From: Dokdonella immobilis
GTDB lineage: Bacteria > Pseudomonadota > Gammaproteobacteria > Xanthomonadales > Rhodanobacteraceae
Reading direction: 5' to 3'
NCBI RefSeq assembly: GCF_900115085.1
Contig: NZ_FOVF01000004.1
Location: forward strand, 135,104 to 199,103
Length of the DNA: 64,000 nt
Below are positions 17,919-27,435 of the stretch, piece by piece. The notes below the pieces were generated by a model. That model saw only the letters and a list, made by a program, of their open reading frames with translations. It was not told where the DNA came from and searched no databases. Within the stretch, counting starts at the first letter, position 1. Each line of letters begins with the position of its first letter. The position numbers were made by a program, and so were the translations under genes.

Positions 17919-18085
17919 CCCGACTCTTCCGCCCCTTGGCAATCCCGGAGCGCAGTAAGCAACAAACGCGCCTTCTGCGCAAGTGTATCGCGAGGCGCGG
18001 CAGTCCACGAACAGCCGGGACCACAGTTCGCTATCACCGAGCTACCCAGATGCCGGACGCCCGGAATCGAGCGGCGTGATGCTGG

Positions 18086-18607
18086 ATGTCACCGATCAAT
18101 CAATCCTCCGATCAACCAGGAATCTGGTTAGTCAACTATTCCGTGATTATCTCTCCGTTGGTTACACTCGCCGAAGCATCCGGCGCTTCGGGGAACGGCT
18201 TGGGTCTTCAATTCTTCCTGATCGATTTCGAGAACGTCCAGCCGACTTCGATCGGGTCGCTGGTACCAGGCCATTGCAGAGTCATGGTCTTTCTTGGTCA
18301 GAACCAAACCAAAGTGCCAGTCGCGCTGTTGCAGGAATTGCAGCCCCTTGGTAGCGATGTTGAGTACGTGCAGATTTCAGGAAGCGGTTCCAATGCCGTC
18401 GATTTCCACATCGCCTTCTATATTGGCAAGCTGGCTGTCTCGCATCCGGATGCAAGGTTCACGATCGTGTCGAAGGACACACACCCAATCGGGACATCCA
18501 GAATCCCGCTTCGATCCTACGCCGCGAGCCAGATATTTTCTACAAAAAGGCACTACTCCTGGCAACACGGTCGCCGTTGGCATCTAAAGCGAGGACCGGG
18601 ACACTAA
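18086..18607 (+). pseudogene. Truncated NYN/PIN-like domain gene
   Basis: The translation from about 18200 (a TTG) to 18480 reads as the N-terminal half of a NYN/PIN-like nuclease-type domain: FFLIDFENVQP, CRVMVFLGQNQTKVP, SGSGSNAVDFHIAFYIGKLA and FTIVSKDT, with acidic residues at the places expected for metal binding. Just after SKDT, where family members normally continue with a GFDPL-like segment, the frame enters a repeat starting at 18487 and ends in unrelated basic residues. The 3' half is therefore missing. The ATG at 18086 is possible but the 38 residues it adds look non-native. A shortened but expressed protein cannot be excluded. Confidence 0.65.
18487..18550 (+). repeat. GGGACATCC-type repeat, copy 1
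   Basis: A 64-bp repeat beginning aatcgggacatccagaatcc and ending attttctacaaaaa. It is matched at roughly 60 of 65 positions by 19522-19586 in the same orientation. It interrupts the NYN-like gene. Weaker relatives of the first 12 bp occur at about 19589 and 27497. Confidence 0.85.
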
Positions 18608-18890
18608 GGAACTCGAGTCGATTGTACGCCATAGATCGAAGTGTACAACTTGGTACACCTACGTTTCCTTCGCCTGATTCAGCGCAATGGTCCGCACATC
18701 CACCAAAAGTCCGGTGTCCTGCTCCACGGATTGACGATCTCCCACACTTGGTCGAATCCGACCAGGCTCCACCCTCGGAGATTGTCTCGACGTCCGGCTG
18801 CTGCGCGCTACAGCTTCCCAAATTGTTCGTGCCCGAATCACTTCGTTCCGATTCACTTCCGTTTGACGGGTATTGACCAAGCGACCGCAA

Positions 18891-19424
18891 CTACCTGCCT
18901 TCAAGCAAAGCGGCAACCCAGGACCATAGGTCGTGACCCAGGGCTAGCAGTTGTCCCTCGGGCTCATCGGTTTTGTCGTTGCAGATGGTCAGCCGCTCGT
19001 CCCACGGAAGAACTAAGCAGCTGTTGTACTTCGAAATCTCCTTCCGCCCTAGAACGACCGGGGCTACGACCGCATCGAATCCGGCGGAGTGCGCGAGGTC
19101 GATCATTTTGGCGCAGTCACTAGCAACTAGGTGGCTTGAGAGAACGACAAGATCTCGTTCTCTCCACTCGGGATCTACGCCGTTCAAAGCGGAATTGACG
19201 GATCCGTACTCGAACTCAAGCGTCTCTTGGTAGGAGCGCGGTATGATCAAGGCATCAACGCTTCGGCCCCATGGAGAGACAAGCATGAACGTGCCTCTCT
19301 TCACCTTTTGAATGCTGCGGCGTTGACCTTGTGTGACGAGGGATCTGATCATGGTCGTCTTCCCATGATCGTTGTTGGCTAGCGGAACGAGGAATACACG
19401 TCTCGTAATTGCTTTTTTCAGCAC
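18891..19424 (-). CDS. Small P-loop NTPase-like protein
   Basis: A 177-residue cytoplasmic protein with a Walker A-like loop near its N-terminus (ANNDHGKTTMIRSL, GKTT at about residues 21-24), followed by alternating strands and helices (TFMLVSPWG, RDLVVLSSHL, FDAVVAPVVLG). These are typical of the P-loop fold, with VVLSSH as a possible Walker B/switch region. I chose the GTG at 19424 because a ggag site lies 8 bp before it and the fold begins there. It belongs to no family I recognise. It lies on the minus strand between two direct repeats, next to the broken NYN gene, and its base composition is lower in GC than the core genes. Confidence 0.7.
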   Translation of the reverse strand: MLKKAITRRVFLVPLANNDHGKTTMIRSLVTQGQRRSIQKVKRGTFMLVSPWGRSVDALIIPRSYQETLEFEYGSVNSALNGVDPEWRERDLVVLSSHLVASDCAKMIDLAHSAGFDAVVAPVVLGRKEISKYNSCLVLPWDERLTICNDKTDEPEGQLLALGHDLWSWVAALLEGR

Positions 19425-19801
19425 AGGAAATTCTCCAACCAACCCTAGTGTCGGGACGACGGGGTATCCGGGGTGCGCACAATCTTCTGCCGCCGAGCTG
19501 CCGCACACCAAATCGGCACCAAATCGGGACATCCAGAATCCCGCTTCGATCCTACCCCGCGAGTCAGGGATTTTCTACAAAAGAAAGGAACCGGGACATC
19601 CACAGTCCCTCCGATCTCCCACTTGGCCAATCGACTATTTCCTGCACATTGGCGAATCCACCAGACCCCACTATCAGAAATGATCGGGACGCCCGATGCG
19701 CCAAGCTCTGTGACAGTGGGCGTTCCGAATGTTGGGTGTCCCGGATCCTGCGTTCTGATTTTGTCCCGATCGCTGTTGTCCGGATCACTGTTGAAATCTG
19801 A
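19425..19801. other. Repeat-rich spacer with GGGACATCC-type copy 2
   Basis: No gene is supported. Copy 2 of the 65-bp repeat is at 19522-19586. Further partial motifs occur at 19589 (cgggacatccacagtccctc) and around 19683 and 19723, where an inverted ggtgtcccggatcctgc is seen. The plus-strand frame across this stretch runs into the next gene antisense and is not credible. Confidence 0.7.
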
Positions 19802-21466
19802 TCACCTGGATGTCGAACAGATGCCATCTGGCTTTGGCGGCGCGACGCAGTTCAGTTTCAGCGTGGCACTGATCTCGGCGGCAGGGCCACTGCCGGAACG
19901 CCCGATGCTGGAAATCGATACACGGAAGAGTCCCTTCTGCTGGCGAATGCGTTCGAGGGCCGCGCGGGCTTCCGACTCGCTTGCGGCAGCGGCTCTCAGG
20001 TGGATTGTCTGGCCGTCGAGACGAACTTCGAGCAAGGTCAGGGAGTCGCCGACCAGCCTATCCAGGGTGCCGCGAACCTGTGCCTCGCTGTAAACCTCGG
20101 CATGCGGCGACTCGCCTGCCGGACATTCGCTCGGTCCGCCCGGCGCATCGCAGGAAAAGTTCAATTGTGCGGAGAACGCATATCCGCCAGCGCGTGGTGA
20201 ACCGCCACCACCACTGACGTAGGTGAACTCGCCCGAATCCCGCAGCAGGCGCACGACATCGCGGGCAGAGGCAACGTCGGCCGCAACGCCTTCGAGGCGT
20301 CCGCCTCGGCGCCAGAGGGCAACATCCGTGATACGCGTGGATGCCGGAAGATAGCGCGCCACCACTTGCGCGACGTGTTCGCGCGGGTCGATGGGCAGGG
20401 CTGCAGCCGCGGCAGTCGGCAATGGCAAACCGGGCTCGGCGGACGCCAGTTCCCGCGCGGTCCCAACCTTGGCCAGGACGGCCTGGCGCAGCGCGCGTGC
20501 GGCGATTCGCGTGCTTTCGGCAAGCGGACTGGGATCGACCCGTCCCGCAGGCATGTCGAGTCGATCAAGTGGTCCATCGACCTCGATCCCGTAGTTCTTT
20601 GCCAGGGATCCGGGCGCTCGGGCGGGCTGATAGTAGCCCGCGGTGGTATCGGCACCGATATGGACTGACCAATGCGTGCCTGTCGTCGTGGTCGACACGC
20701 CCACATGCTGCGCACGGAATTCGTGCAGCAGCATCACGCTGCCGCCGTTCGAACTTCCCGCCTGCAGGAAGTCGATCTGGCCGTTACCACCGACGCGCAC
20801 AGGAGCGTTGGCACTGATCGACAACAATCCGATTCGCGCCTGCTCCAGCCACAAGCGCTGGCCGAACCCCGGGTTGATCGAGATGCGCAATGCCGGCTGG
20901 TGCACACGATCCACCAGCACGGTCAAGCCATCGCCGCCCAGCAACAGATCGTGCGCCGTCGCGATCTGCACCGTGAAGCAGGCTGCGTCATCGCTGCCCG
21001 ACCCTGACCCACGCGGCAATGACGTGATCGAAAGGCCACACGACCCCACCGCTGGACACGCCTGCGCGTGATCGGGTGCGAGCACCACATCGCGCGGAGT
21101 CGGCTTCTCATCCGGCGAAGTGTCGAGCACGCGAGACTGCTCGACCAAGACGACATCACTCCTGCCCGGGAACACCCGATTCTCGGTACCGGACAGGATC
21201 CGCACCGCACAGTCCTTGGCGGAAATCCGCAGATGTCGCAGGTTTCCGAGCCGCCCGTCTTCCGGCAACCAGGGGCGGTCGGCCGACTGGCGAACGCGGG
21301 CCGCCTGGGAAAGATACGAATCGGGGGAGGCCGGCAGCAGCCCGCCCGCGGCACAGGAGGAAGAAGCGACCAGCGCCAGCATCAACGCTGTTCCCGTGCG
21401 ACAACGCGACAAGGTCATTGGCAGGCGCGGAATGGTGGCGAGCATTGACGAGGGCCGAGCGAACAT
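19802..21466 (-). CDS. Exported protein of unknown function
   Basis: A 554-residue protein with an N-terminal signal (TALMLALVASSSCAAGG). The Cys sits behind SSS, so it may or may not be lipidated. The middle (about 70-300) is beta-rich with many Ser/Gly turns. From about residue 380 there are two helix-strand modules (ITDVALWRRGGRLEGVAAD with ARDVVRLLRDSG, and a second around TLLEVRLDGQTIHLRAAA with ARAALERIRQ), which recall the PilN/fimbrial-assembly type fold. The start at 21466 was chosen because ggga g precedes it at good spacing. It could be a secretion or pilus accessory protein, but there are no pilus genes nearby. Low-confidence function. Confidence 0.7.
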   Translation of the reverse strand: MFARPSSMLATIPRLPMTLSRCRTGTALMLALVASSSCAAGGLLPASPDSYLSQAARVRQSADRPWLPEDGRLGNLRHLRISAKDCAVRILSGTENRVFPGRSDVVLVEQSRVLDTSPDEKPTPRDVVLAPDHAQACPAVGSCGLSITSLPRGSGSGSDDAACFTVQIATAHDLLLGGDGLTVLVDRVHQPALRISINPGFGQRLWLEQARIGLLSISANAPVRVGGNGQIDFLQAGSSNGGSVMLLHEFRAQHVGVSTTTTGTHWSVHIGADTTAGYYQPARAPGSLAKNYGIEVDGPLDRLDMPAGRVDPSPLAESTRIAARALRQAVLAKVGTARELASAEPGLPLPTAAAAALPIDPREHVAQVVARYLPASTRITDVALWRRGGRLEGVAADVASARDVVRLLRDSGEFTYVSGGGGSPRAGGYAFSAQLNFSCDAPGGPSECPAGESPHAEVYSEAQVRGTLDRLVGDSLTLLEVRLDGQTIHLRAAAASESEARAALERIRQQKGLFRVSISSIGRSGSGPAAEISATLKLNCVAPPKPDGICSTSR

Positions 21467-22103
21467 GTGCTCCCATGATGTCATTTGCCCGGCGGGACGT
21501 ATATCCGCGTTCCGCAATAGTGGGTTCTACCCGTCTCGCCGTGCCCTGCCCGCTTACTGCACACGGCGGCCTGGTGATGAAATTTCGTGGATTGGGCACG
21601 GGATTGGCCCATGCATCAATCGGCAATCCATCGAGGTTTCGGGGACACGCAAGGTTCGGGGGCGAGGATTCGGGGACAGATCGATAGGGTCATGATCGAT
21701 GGGGTCTGAGCCAATGGATTTTCGACTTTTGATTTTCAATCGTTCTGCCCGCATCGATTGAGGACTTGCGCCTGCTGCCGATGGTCGAAGGCCGCGCCAA
21801 ATGTACTAGTCTTGCCGACTGTGCAGTTGAAGCACGTCCAGGTTTCGAGTGGTGTGCCTCCGCCGTGACGTCTCGTTGTCGCTCGCGCACCGCGATGGGA
21901 ATCAGGGAGGGACGAGTCATTGAGTCCCTGCCCCTTCGTTGGCCTGGATGGCATCGGCGGAAGATCGAGGTGTTCGGGAGCATGCGTCACAGCGCCTGCC
22001 TGCTACGCGCATTGAGTCCCGAATCCACGTGCACGGCGTTTTCGACGATGCGTCACGGCCATCATCAATCCGAATGAATGGTCGAGAGCATCGCTAGCGG
22101 CAT
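21467..22103. other. Intergenic region, nothing recognised
   Basis: About 640 bp without a credible gene on either strand. Short frames exist but have poor composition and no ribosome sites. There is a small AT-rich patch at about 21715-21742 (gattttcgacttttgatttt) that could hold promoter elements, but I cannot assign it to either flanking minus-strand gene. Confidence 0.5.
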
Positions 22104-23756
22104 CTACTCGAAACCGTTCGCGAAGAGGAAGTCGCTCGGCTCTCCCGTGGCGACGCTGTACAGCTCGAGCGTCTCGTCCGTGTCCTGGTCGGCGCGGTAG
22201 ACCACAGCGCTGCTGTCGGGACTGAATCGCGCGTCGGAGACGTCGCCGCCGCTGACCATCGGTGCGCTGAGCTTTTCTCGGGTACCGCCGCTGATCGGCA
22301 CCTGATAGAGCTCGATCACGCCGACGAAATCCTGGTCTGCGGCATACGCAACAAGATGACTGTTTGGACTGACCGCGAATTCCTTCACGCCGCTGCCGGT
22401 CGCGAACCCCACGGCAAGCGGTACGGCGGCGCCACCGTGTATCGGTACGCTGAACAGGCCGTTGTCCGGCGGTGAGTCTCCATTCACCGAGGCCCCGGGG
22501 CCAGCCAGCGATCGGGTTGTATAGACGACCCGACTGCCATTGTTGCTGAGCGCGAAGAACGAAACCTCGTCAGTCAGCGAGGGCGGCGCAATCAGCCGGG
22601 TGACGAGGCCGCCGTCGATCGCGACGCTGAAGAGCTCGTCGATGTCCACGTCGCTCTGGTAGACGACGGTGCTGCTGTCCGCGCTGATGGCGAAATAGAA
22701 AAGCGCGCCGAAACCGGGATCGCTCAGTTTGGTGGCGCTGCCGCCGCCAATCGGCACGCTGTACAACTCGCTGAGATCATTGGTTTCCTGGTCGGCACGA
22801 TAGACCACTCGCGTACTGTCCGGGCTGACCTGGAACGAAGTGACGGCTCCGCCGCTGACGAGGGGTCCATTGAGCTTGCTGGGCATGCCCCCGGCAATGG
22901 GCACACTGTAGAGTTCGATCACGTTGTTCGTGGTCTGCTCGCCGGTGTAGATCACGCGACTGCCGTCCGGACTGAGGCCGAATCCAAAGGTGCCGATGTC
23001 CCCGCCAGCAGGCAGCGGCGCGTTGAGCTTGGTGACGGTGCCTCCTTCGATCGGCACACTGTAGATCTCGTTGACATTGTCCGTATCCTGGTCTGCCCAA
23101 TACACGACGCGGCGGCTGTCCGGGGTGATGAAACGCCTGTTGAGAATGTTTCCGCCGGATGGCATGGCCCGATTGAGCTTGGTGACCGTTCCACCATTTA
23201 CGGAGACGCTGTAGAGCTCGCCGACACCATCCCTGTCCTGCTCGCCCGTGTAGACGACCCTGGCGCCGTCGGGGCTGACATCGAAACTGAACAGGCCACC
23301 GGCGGAAGGGATGGGCTTGTTAAGCTTGATTGCCGTGCCGCCGCCGATCGGCACGCTGAACAGCTCATCGACGCCATTGGCGTTCTGATCCGCCAGATAG
23401 ACGACCGTGCGGCCATCCGGGGTGATCCTGAAATCGGTGCGGACATCCCCGCCATTGACCAGGGGTGGGTTGAGTCTGGTCGGCACGCCACCGCCGATCG
23501 GTACGCTGTACATCTCGAAGATGTCATCCACGTCCTGATCCGCCACATAGACCACGGTGCGGCCATCCGCACTGACCTGCCTGGCCACTATGCGTCCACC
23601 GGCCACCATCGGGCCATTCAGTTTGATCGGCGGATCCGCGGCCAGCGTGACGCAGGAAAGCAACATCAGAAATGCGCCGCTCAGCAGAACCGGTTGCCTT
23701 GGGTGGCGGCGGATTTCCGCGGCGGGCGCGGCGGCATGATGGTGCGCGGTGTTCAT
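22104..23756 (-). CDS. Exported TolB/WD40-like beta-propeller protein with F-x-x-G-F-E tail
   Basis: A 550-residue exported protein. The N-terminus carries HHHAAAPAA followed by a signal segment (LLSGAFLMLLSCVTLAA). About ten repeats of 43-47 residues follow, each like S-P-D-G-x-R-V-V-Y-x-A-D-Q-D with a later ELYSVPIxGG and LNxPL. This is the PD40/TolB-type propeller blade, with acidic DQDxD loops that could bind calcium. The protein ends EPSDFLFANGFE, the same kind of tail as two other exported proteins here. The Met at 23756 has a cgagga site and opens the signal. No enzyme motif was seen; it is probably a surface or periplasmic binding protein. Confidence 0.82.
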   Translation of the reverse strand: MNTAHHHAAAPAAEIRRHPRQPVLLSGAFLMLLSCVTLAADPPIKLNGPMVAGGRIVARQVSADGRTVVYVADQDVDDIFEMYSVPIGGGVPTRLNPPLVNGGDVRTDFRITPDGRTVVYLADQNANGVDELFSVPIGGGTAIKLNKPIPSAGGLFSFDVSPDGARVVYTGEQDRDGVGELYSVSVNGGTVTKLNRAMPSGGNILNRRFITPDSRRVVYWADQDTDNVNEIYSVPIEGGTVTKLNAPLPAGGDIGTFGFGLSPDGSRVIYTGEQTTNNVIELYSVPIAGGMPSKLNGPLVSGGAVTSFQVSPDSTRVVYRADQETNDLSELYSVPIGGGSATKLSDPGFGALFYFAISADSSTVVYQSDVDIDELFSVAIDGGLVTRLIAPPSLTDEVSFFALSNNGSRVVYTTRSLAGPGASVNGDSPPDNGLFSVPIHGGAAVPLAVGFATGSGVKEFAVSPNSHLVAYAADQDFVGVIELYQVPISGGTREKLSAPMVSGGDVSDARFSPDSSAVVYRADQDTDETLELYSVATGEPSDFLFANGFE

Positions 23757-24112
23757 GATGGGATCCTCGTTTCGATTGGCGACCCGGCAGCACGAGTCGG
23801 GCCTGGTCAGCGCATGAATGGCATGTCGGGGGCGAACCGCATGGGGGGTCGACGCGCATTGCACCCGTCGAACGTTGGAGCCAGCGTGGTAAGAGCGTGG
23901 TAATTCCGGGCTAAGCAAACGAGGCGCCCTGCGCGCCAGGATTGGTCCAAGATTCGTCCACGGGAATTCGACGTCTTCGTGCAGGCACCTCGACGGATCG
24001 CGAAAAATTTCCGGGTGTTCCGGAGCGATGTTGGATACGCTCTTCGCCCCCTTCCCCACACCGTGTCCAATTCTGGGGCGGCGTACTCGGAGCCCATAGC
24101 AAGGAGCAAGCG
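23757..24112. other. Divergent intergenic region
   Basis: About 355 bp between the divergently transcribed propeller gene (minus) and lipoprotein gene (plus). Promoters for both must lie here, but I see no clear -35/-10 pair in this GC-rich DNA. No repeat or gene is supported. Confidence 0.45.
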
Positions 24113-24787
24113 ATGATCACACAGCACCATGTCGGACTCCTGCGAATCACAGGGCTGCTCCTGATCTGCCTTCTTTTGACAGCGTGTGGCTCCGACAACG
24201 TTGCTGAGCTTTCGACGGATCTCCCCGATGCGTCGCTCGCCACGCCCTACCCGGGCTGTTCGATCGTGAGCGTGTCACCGGCCGTCTCGCTGCCGTCCAT
24301 ATCGGGAAATGGCCTACGTCGTGCGTTGATGCGTCACGAGGCGGACTGCTATCCGGACGTGAGCGAGCCGCCCGACTGGCTTGTTCCGTATCGCATCGCG
24401 TTCGAGCAGGAGTTCACCGAATCCCGACAGGTTCCGGGCAACGTCGACGTCTGGATGGGTGGCGAAACCCGGTTTGCCGACGATCCGGAGGCGCCCACCG
24501 AACAGGTCGACGCCTCGACCGACGGCGCGGGAAGGAACTGCGCCTTGTTCATGGAGCAGTTCGAGTCCACGGCAATATCGTGCATGGCCTCGATCGATAC
24601 GGACGCCAGCGAACGCGCAAAGGTCATGCTCGAGGGATTTCGACGGCAATCGGCCTTCAAGATCAACGTGAGGGGCGAAAACCATCTCAACGCGCTGCTG
24701 CTGGGCCGCGATGCCATGTGCCTGGAGCGCTGGCGACTGACACAGCGCCAGTTTGACAGTCGTTTTGAGTCCTGCCTCGTGAAGTGA
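24113..24787 (+). CDS. Lipoprotein of unknown function
   Basis: A 224-residue lipoprotein with a clear signal and lipobox (GLLLICLLLTAC, Cys at about residue 23) and a good aaggag site before the ATG. The mature part has no recognised domain: it contains six further Cys residues, several in pairs compatible with disulfides (PYPGC, EADCYP, RNCALF, ISCMAS, DAMCLE, FESCL). This suits a periplasmic or outer-membrane location. It stands alone 365 bp before the copper receptor on the same strand. Confidence 0.72.
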   Translation: MITQHHVGLLRITGLLLICLLLTACGSDNVAELSTDLPDASLATPYPGCSIVSVSPAVSLPSISGNGLRRALMRHEADCYPDVSEPPDWLVPYRIAFEQEFTESRQVPGNVDVWMGGETRFADDPEAPTEQVDASTDGAGRNCALFMEQFESTAISCMASIDTDASERAKVMLEGFRRQSAFKINVRGENHLNALLLGRDAMCLERWRLTQRQFDSRFESCLVK

Positions 24788-25151
24788 AGCCTCGCGGCAG
24801 AACTTCCTTCCTCAATCCGCGAGATTGGGCCGCAGGTGAGTCGAGAATCCGGGAGGCGCGACCCGGGACGCGATCCGGCCCACTTTCATGGCCCCACTTA
24901 CATGGCGGCTTCCGACTCGGACTGGAAATCTTCGCAGCTGTCTTCGTTTCAAACCGGACCTGATGATGAGCGGCAACGGTGACACCCAAGGCTCGACGCT
25001 GACCCCTGGCGGTGCGCGCAGTCGGGAATCGCGTGACGCCGAGTAGCGACATTTCGCCACGGCGGTGACCGCGCGGGTGCGACCGCGGGTCGCTGTGCGG
25101 ACCCTGACCCGGCCGGTGTAATCGCTGCCTTGCCACCACCGGGATTGCTCC
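24788..25151. other. Intergenic region before the copper receptor
   Basis: About 365 bp with no gene. It must contain the receptor promoter. I looked for a Fur-box or an inverted-repeat copper operator and saw neither convincingly. Confidence 0.45.
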
Positions 25152-27236
25152 ATGTATCAGGCTTTGCGCCCACTGCGCGCCGCGTTCGCTTGCGCCCTTC
25201 TGACCGTGGTGAGCGTGCATGCGCTCGCCGAACCGCCGCCCGTACCCGATGGCGCACCGGACGAGCTTGCGTCCGTCGTCGTGACCGGTGTCGCCGAGGA
25301 TGCGCCGCTCACCGTGGTGACCGCCCCCAAGGCGCCACGCCAGCCCGTACCGGCGAGTGACGGTGCCGATCTGCTGAAGTCCATTCCCGGATTCGCGACC
25401 ATTCGCAAAGGGGGAAGCAATGGCGATCCGGTTCTGCGTGGAATGGCCGGCTCACGCCTCAACATCGTCGTGGACGGCGGCGGTATCGCGGGAGGCTGCC
25501 CGTCGCGCATGGATCCACCCACGGGCTACATCGCTCCGGAGCTCTTCGACCGGGTCATCGTGATCAAGGGGCCGCAGAGTGTGATCCATGGTGCCGGCAG
25601 CTCGGCGGGAACGGTGCTGTTCGAGCGCGACCGCGTGCGCCGCGATGAAGCCGGATGGGACTTCGTGGGCAGTCTTCTCGGCGCCTCGTGGGGCCGCGCG
25701 GACGAAACCGTCGACGTCTCCGGGGGCACGCCGAATGTCTACACCCGCTTGCTGGCCAACCACGCGCGCTCAGGCGACTACGAAGACGGCAACGGCGAGC
25801 GCGTGCACTCCTCGTACGAGCGCTGGAACACCGACGTCGCACTGGGATGGACGCCGGATACCGATACCCGACTGGAGGTATCGGCCGGAAAGGGCGACGG
25901 CAAGGCCGCCTACGCATTCAGCATGATGGATGGAGCGCAGTTCCTGAGAGAAAGCCTTGGACTGGAGTACTCGAAGGACAACCTCTCCGAACACTTCACC
26001 CGTCTCGAGGCGCGCGCCTACTACAACTATGCCGACCACGTGATGGACAACTACACGCTACGCGATCCGGATCCCGGGTCGATGATGCCGATGGCGATGG
26101 CCAGCAATGTCGATCGAAAGACCACCGGAGGTCGCGTGGCCGGAACCTTCGCATGGCGCGACCTGAGTCTTGTGGCGGGCATCGACACCTCACAGAACAT
26201 CCATACCAGCCGAAACGGTGGCCCTCAAGGCAGCATGATGGGCTACTACCGCGACATGCCCCGCATTCGCGATGCCCGGATGTCGACGACGGGCGCATTC
26301 GCCGAGACAAGCTGGACCGTCTCCGACCGGCAGCGGCTCATCTCCGGACTGCGGCTGGACCGCGGGCAAACCCGCGGATATGCGCTGTCGACGAGCGATG
26401 CGATGGGCGGCGGCATGGGTATGGGTGCGCCGTCGACGACGGTTGCGGCGAGCCGAAGCAATTGGCTTCGTTCGGGCTTCGTGCGATGGGAACACGACCT
26501 CCATGACGCTCCGACGACGCTCTATGCCGGCGTCGGCCATGTCGAACGCTTCCCGGACTACTGGGAACTGTTTGGCCAGCACGTCGATTCGTCGCTCAGC
26601 GCGTTCAATCAGCTTCAGCCTGAGCAGACCACGCAGCTCGACATCGGCGCGCGTTACGCCGGCGGTCGGCTGAAGACATGGGTATCCGCATATGCCGGCC
26701 ATGTGTCCGACTTCATTCTGCTCCACTATGCCTCGGGCATGATGGGGATGAGCCGTGCGGACAATGTGTCGGCAATCATTGCCGGCGGCGAGGCTGGCGC
26801 ACAGTACGCACTGACCGGAAACTGGAAGCTCGACACGTCGATTGCCTACGCGTGGGGTCGCAACAACACCGAGCACCGCCCTCTTCCGCAGCTGCCTCCA
26901 CTGGAATCGCGTCTTGGCATCACATACGACGCGGAAACGTGGTCGATCGGCGCACTCTGGCGTGGCGCCTACGCTCAGAATCGCGTCGCTGAAGGTGAAG
27001 GCAACATCGTGGGCCAGGATCTGGGTCCCACCGCCGGCTTTGCCGTGTTCTCTCTGAACGGCGGCTACCGTTTGAGCCAGGGCCTTGTCCTCACATCCGG
27101 CATAGACAACGTCTTCAACAAGGTCTACGCCGAGCACGTGAATGCGGCCAACCCCGGCCTTGTCGGTTACGTCAACACGGTTCGCATCAACGAACCGGGT
27201 CGCACCGTGTGGCTGAAGCTCGGATTCAATTTCTGA
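25152..27236 (+). CDS. oprC: TonB-dependent copper receptor (OprC/NosA type)
   Basis: A 694-residue outer-membrane receptor: a signal peptide, a plug domain (SDGADLLKSIPGFATIRKGG, VLRGMAGSRLNIVVDGG, then a GGCPSRMDPPTGYIAPE segment and IVIKGPQSV), and a 22-strand-type barrel ending in the typical aromatic WLKLGFNF. The GGCPSRMDPPT segment marks the OprC/NosA copper-receptor subfamily. Methionine-rich loops (SMMDGAQF, PGSMMPMAMAS, GGGMGMG, ASGMMGMS) fit copper binding. It would take copper ions across the outer membrane with TonB energy. No copper regulator, oxidase or nos gene is adjacent, so its control is unknown from this window. Confidence 0.9.
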   Translation: MYQALRPLRAAFACALLTVVSVHALAEPPPVPDGAPDELASVVVTGVAEDAPLTVVTAPKAPRQPVPASDGADLLKSIPGFATIRKGGSNGDPVLRGMAGSRLNIVVDGGGIAGGCPSRMDPPTGYIAPELFDRVIVIKGPQSVIHGAGSSAGTVLFERDRVRRDEAGWDFVGSLLGASWGRADETVDVSGGTPNVYTRLLANHARSGDYEDGNGERVHSSYERWNTDVALGWTPDTDTRLEVSAGKGDGKAAYAFSMMDGAQFLRESLGLEYSKDNLSEHFTRLEARAYYNYADHVMDNYTLRDPDPGSMMPMAMASNVDRKTTGGRVAGTFAWRDLSLVAGIDTSQNIHTSRNGGPQGSMMGYYRDMPRIRDARMSTTGAFAETSWTVSDRQRLISGLRLDRGQTRGYALSTSDAMGGGMGMGAPSTTVAASRSNWLRSGFVRWEHDLHDAPTTLYAGVGHVERFPDYWELFGQHVDSSLSAFNQLQPEQTTQLDIGARYAGGRLKTWVSAYAGHVSDFILLHYASGMMGMSRADNVSAIIAGGEAGAQYALTGNWKLDTSIAYAWGRNNTEHRPLPQLPPLESRLGITYDAETWSIGALWRGAYAQNRVAEGEGNIVGQDLGPTAGFAVFSLNGGYRLSQGLVLTSGIDNVFNKVYAEHVNAANPGLVGYVNTVRINEPGRTVWLKLGFNF

Positions 27237-27239
27237 GTA

Positions 27240-27267
27240 GGGCGCTTCGGACTTGCCTCAAGCGCCC
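27240..27267 (+). terminator. Possible terminator hairpin after oprC
   Basis: An 8-bp perfect stem (gggcgctt at 27240-27247 with aagcgccc at 27260-27267) begins just after the oprC stop. There is no proper T-run after it, so it may be a weak or Rho-assisted end. Confidence 0.4.
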
Positions 27268-27284
27268 ATTGCACGCGGGAGAGG

Positions 27285-27435
27285 AGCGGTAATCGGGTAA
27301 TCGGTGTAATCGGGTAATCGAGCGGGTAATCGGGGCGGGTAATCGGGACACGCAAAATCCCTGGGTAATCGCGGTAATCGGGACACGCAAAATCCCTGCG
27401 GAAGTAATGCGAGAACGCACGATCCGCTGGGAGAA
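27285..27435. repeat. gtaatcggg micro-repeats and GGGACAC-type copies
   Basis: At least eight partly overlapping copies of gtaatcggg are packed into 27290-27385. Two are extended to gtaatcgggacacgcaaaat followed by ccctg, beginning at about 27340 and 27373. A related gagaacgcacgatccgctg follows at about 27411. Similar wording (gtaatcgg, tattcgggacacg) reappears at 28367-28447. These look like rearranged pieces of one short repeat family. Confidence 0.75.
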
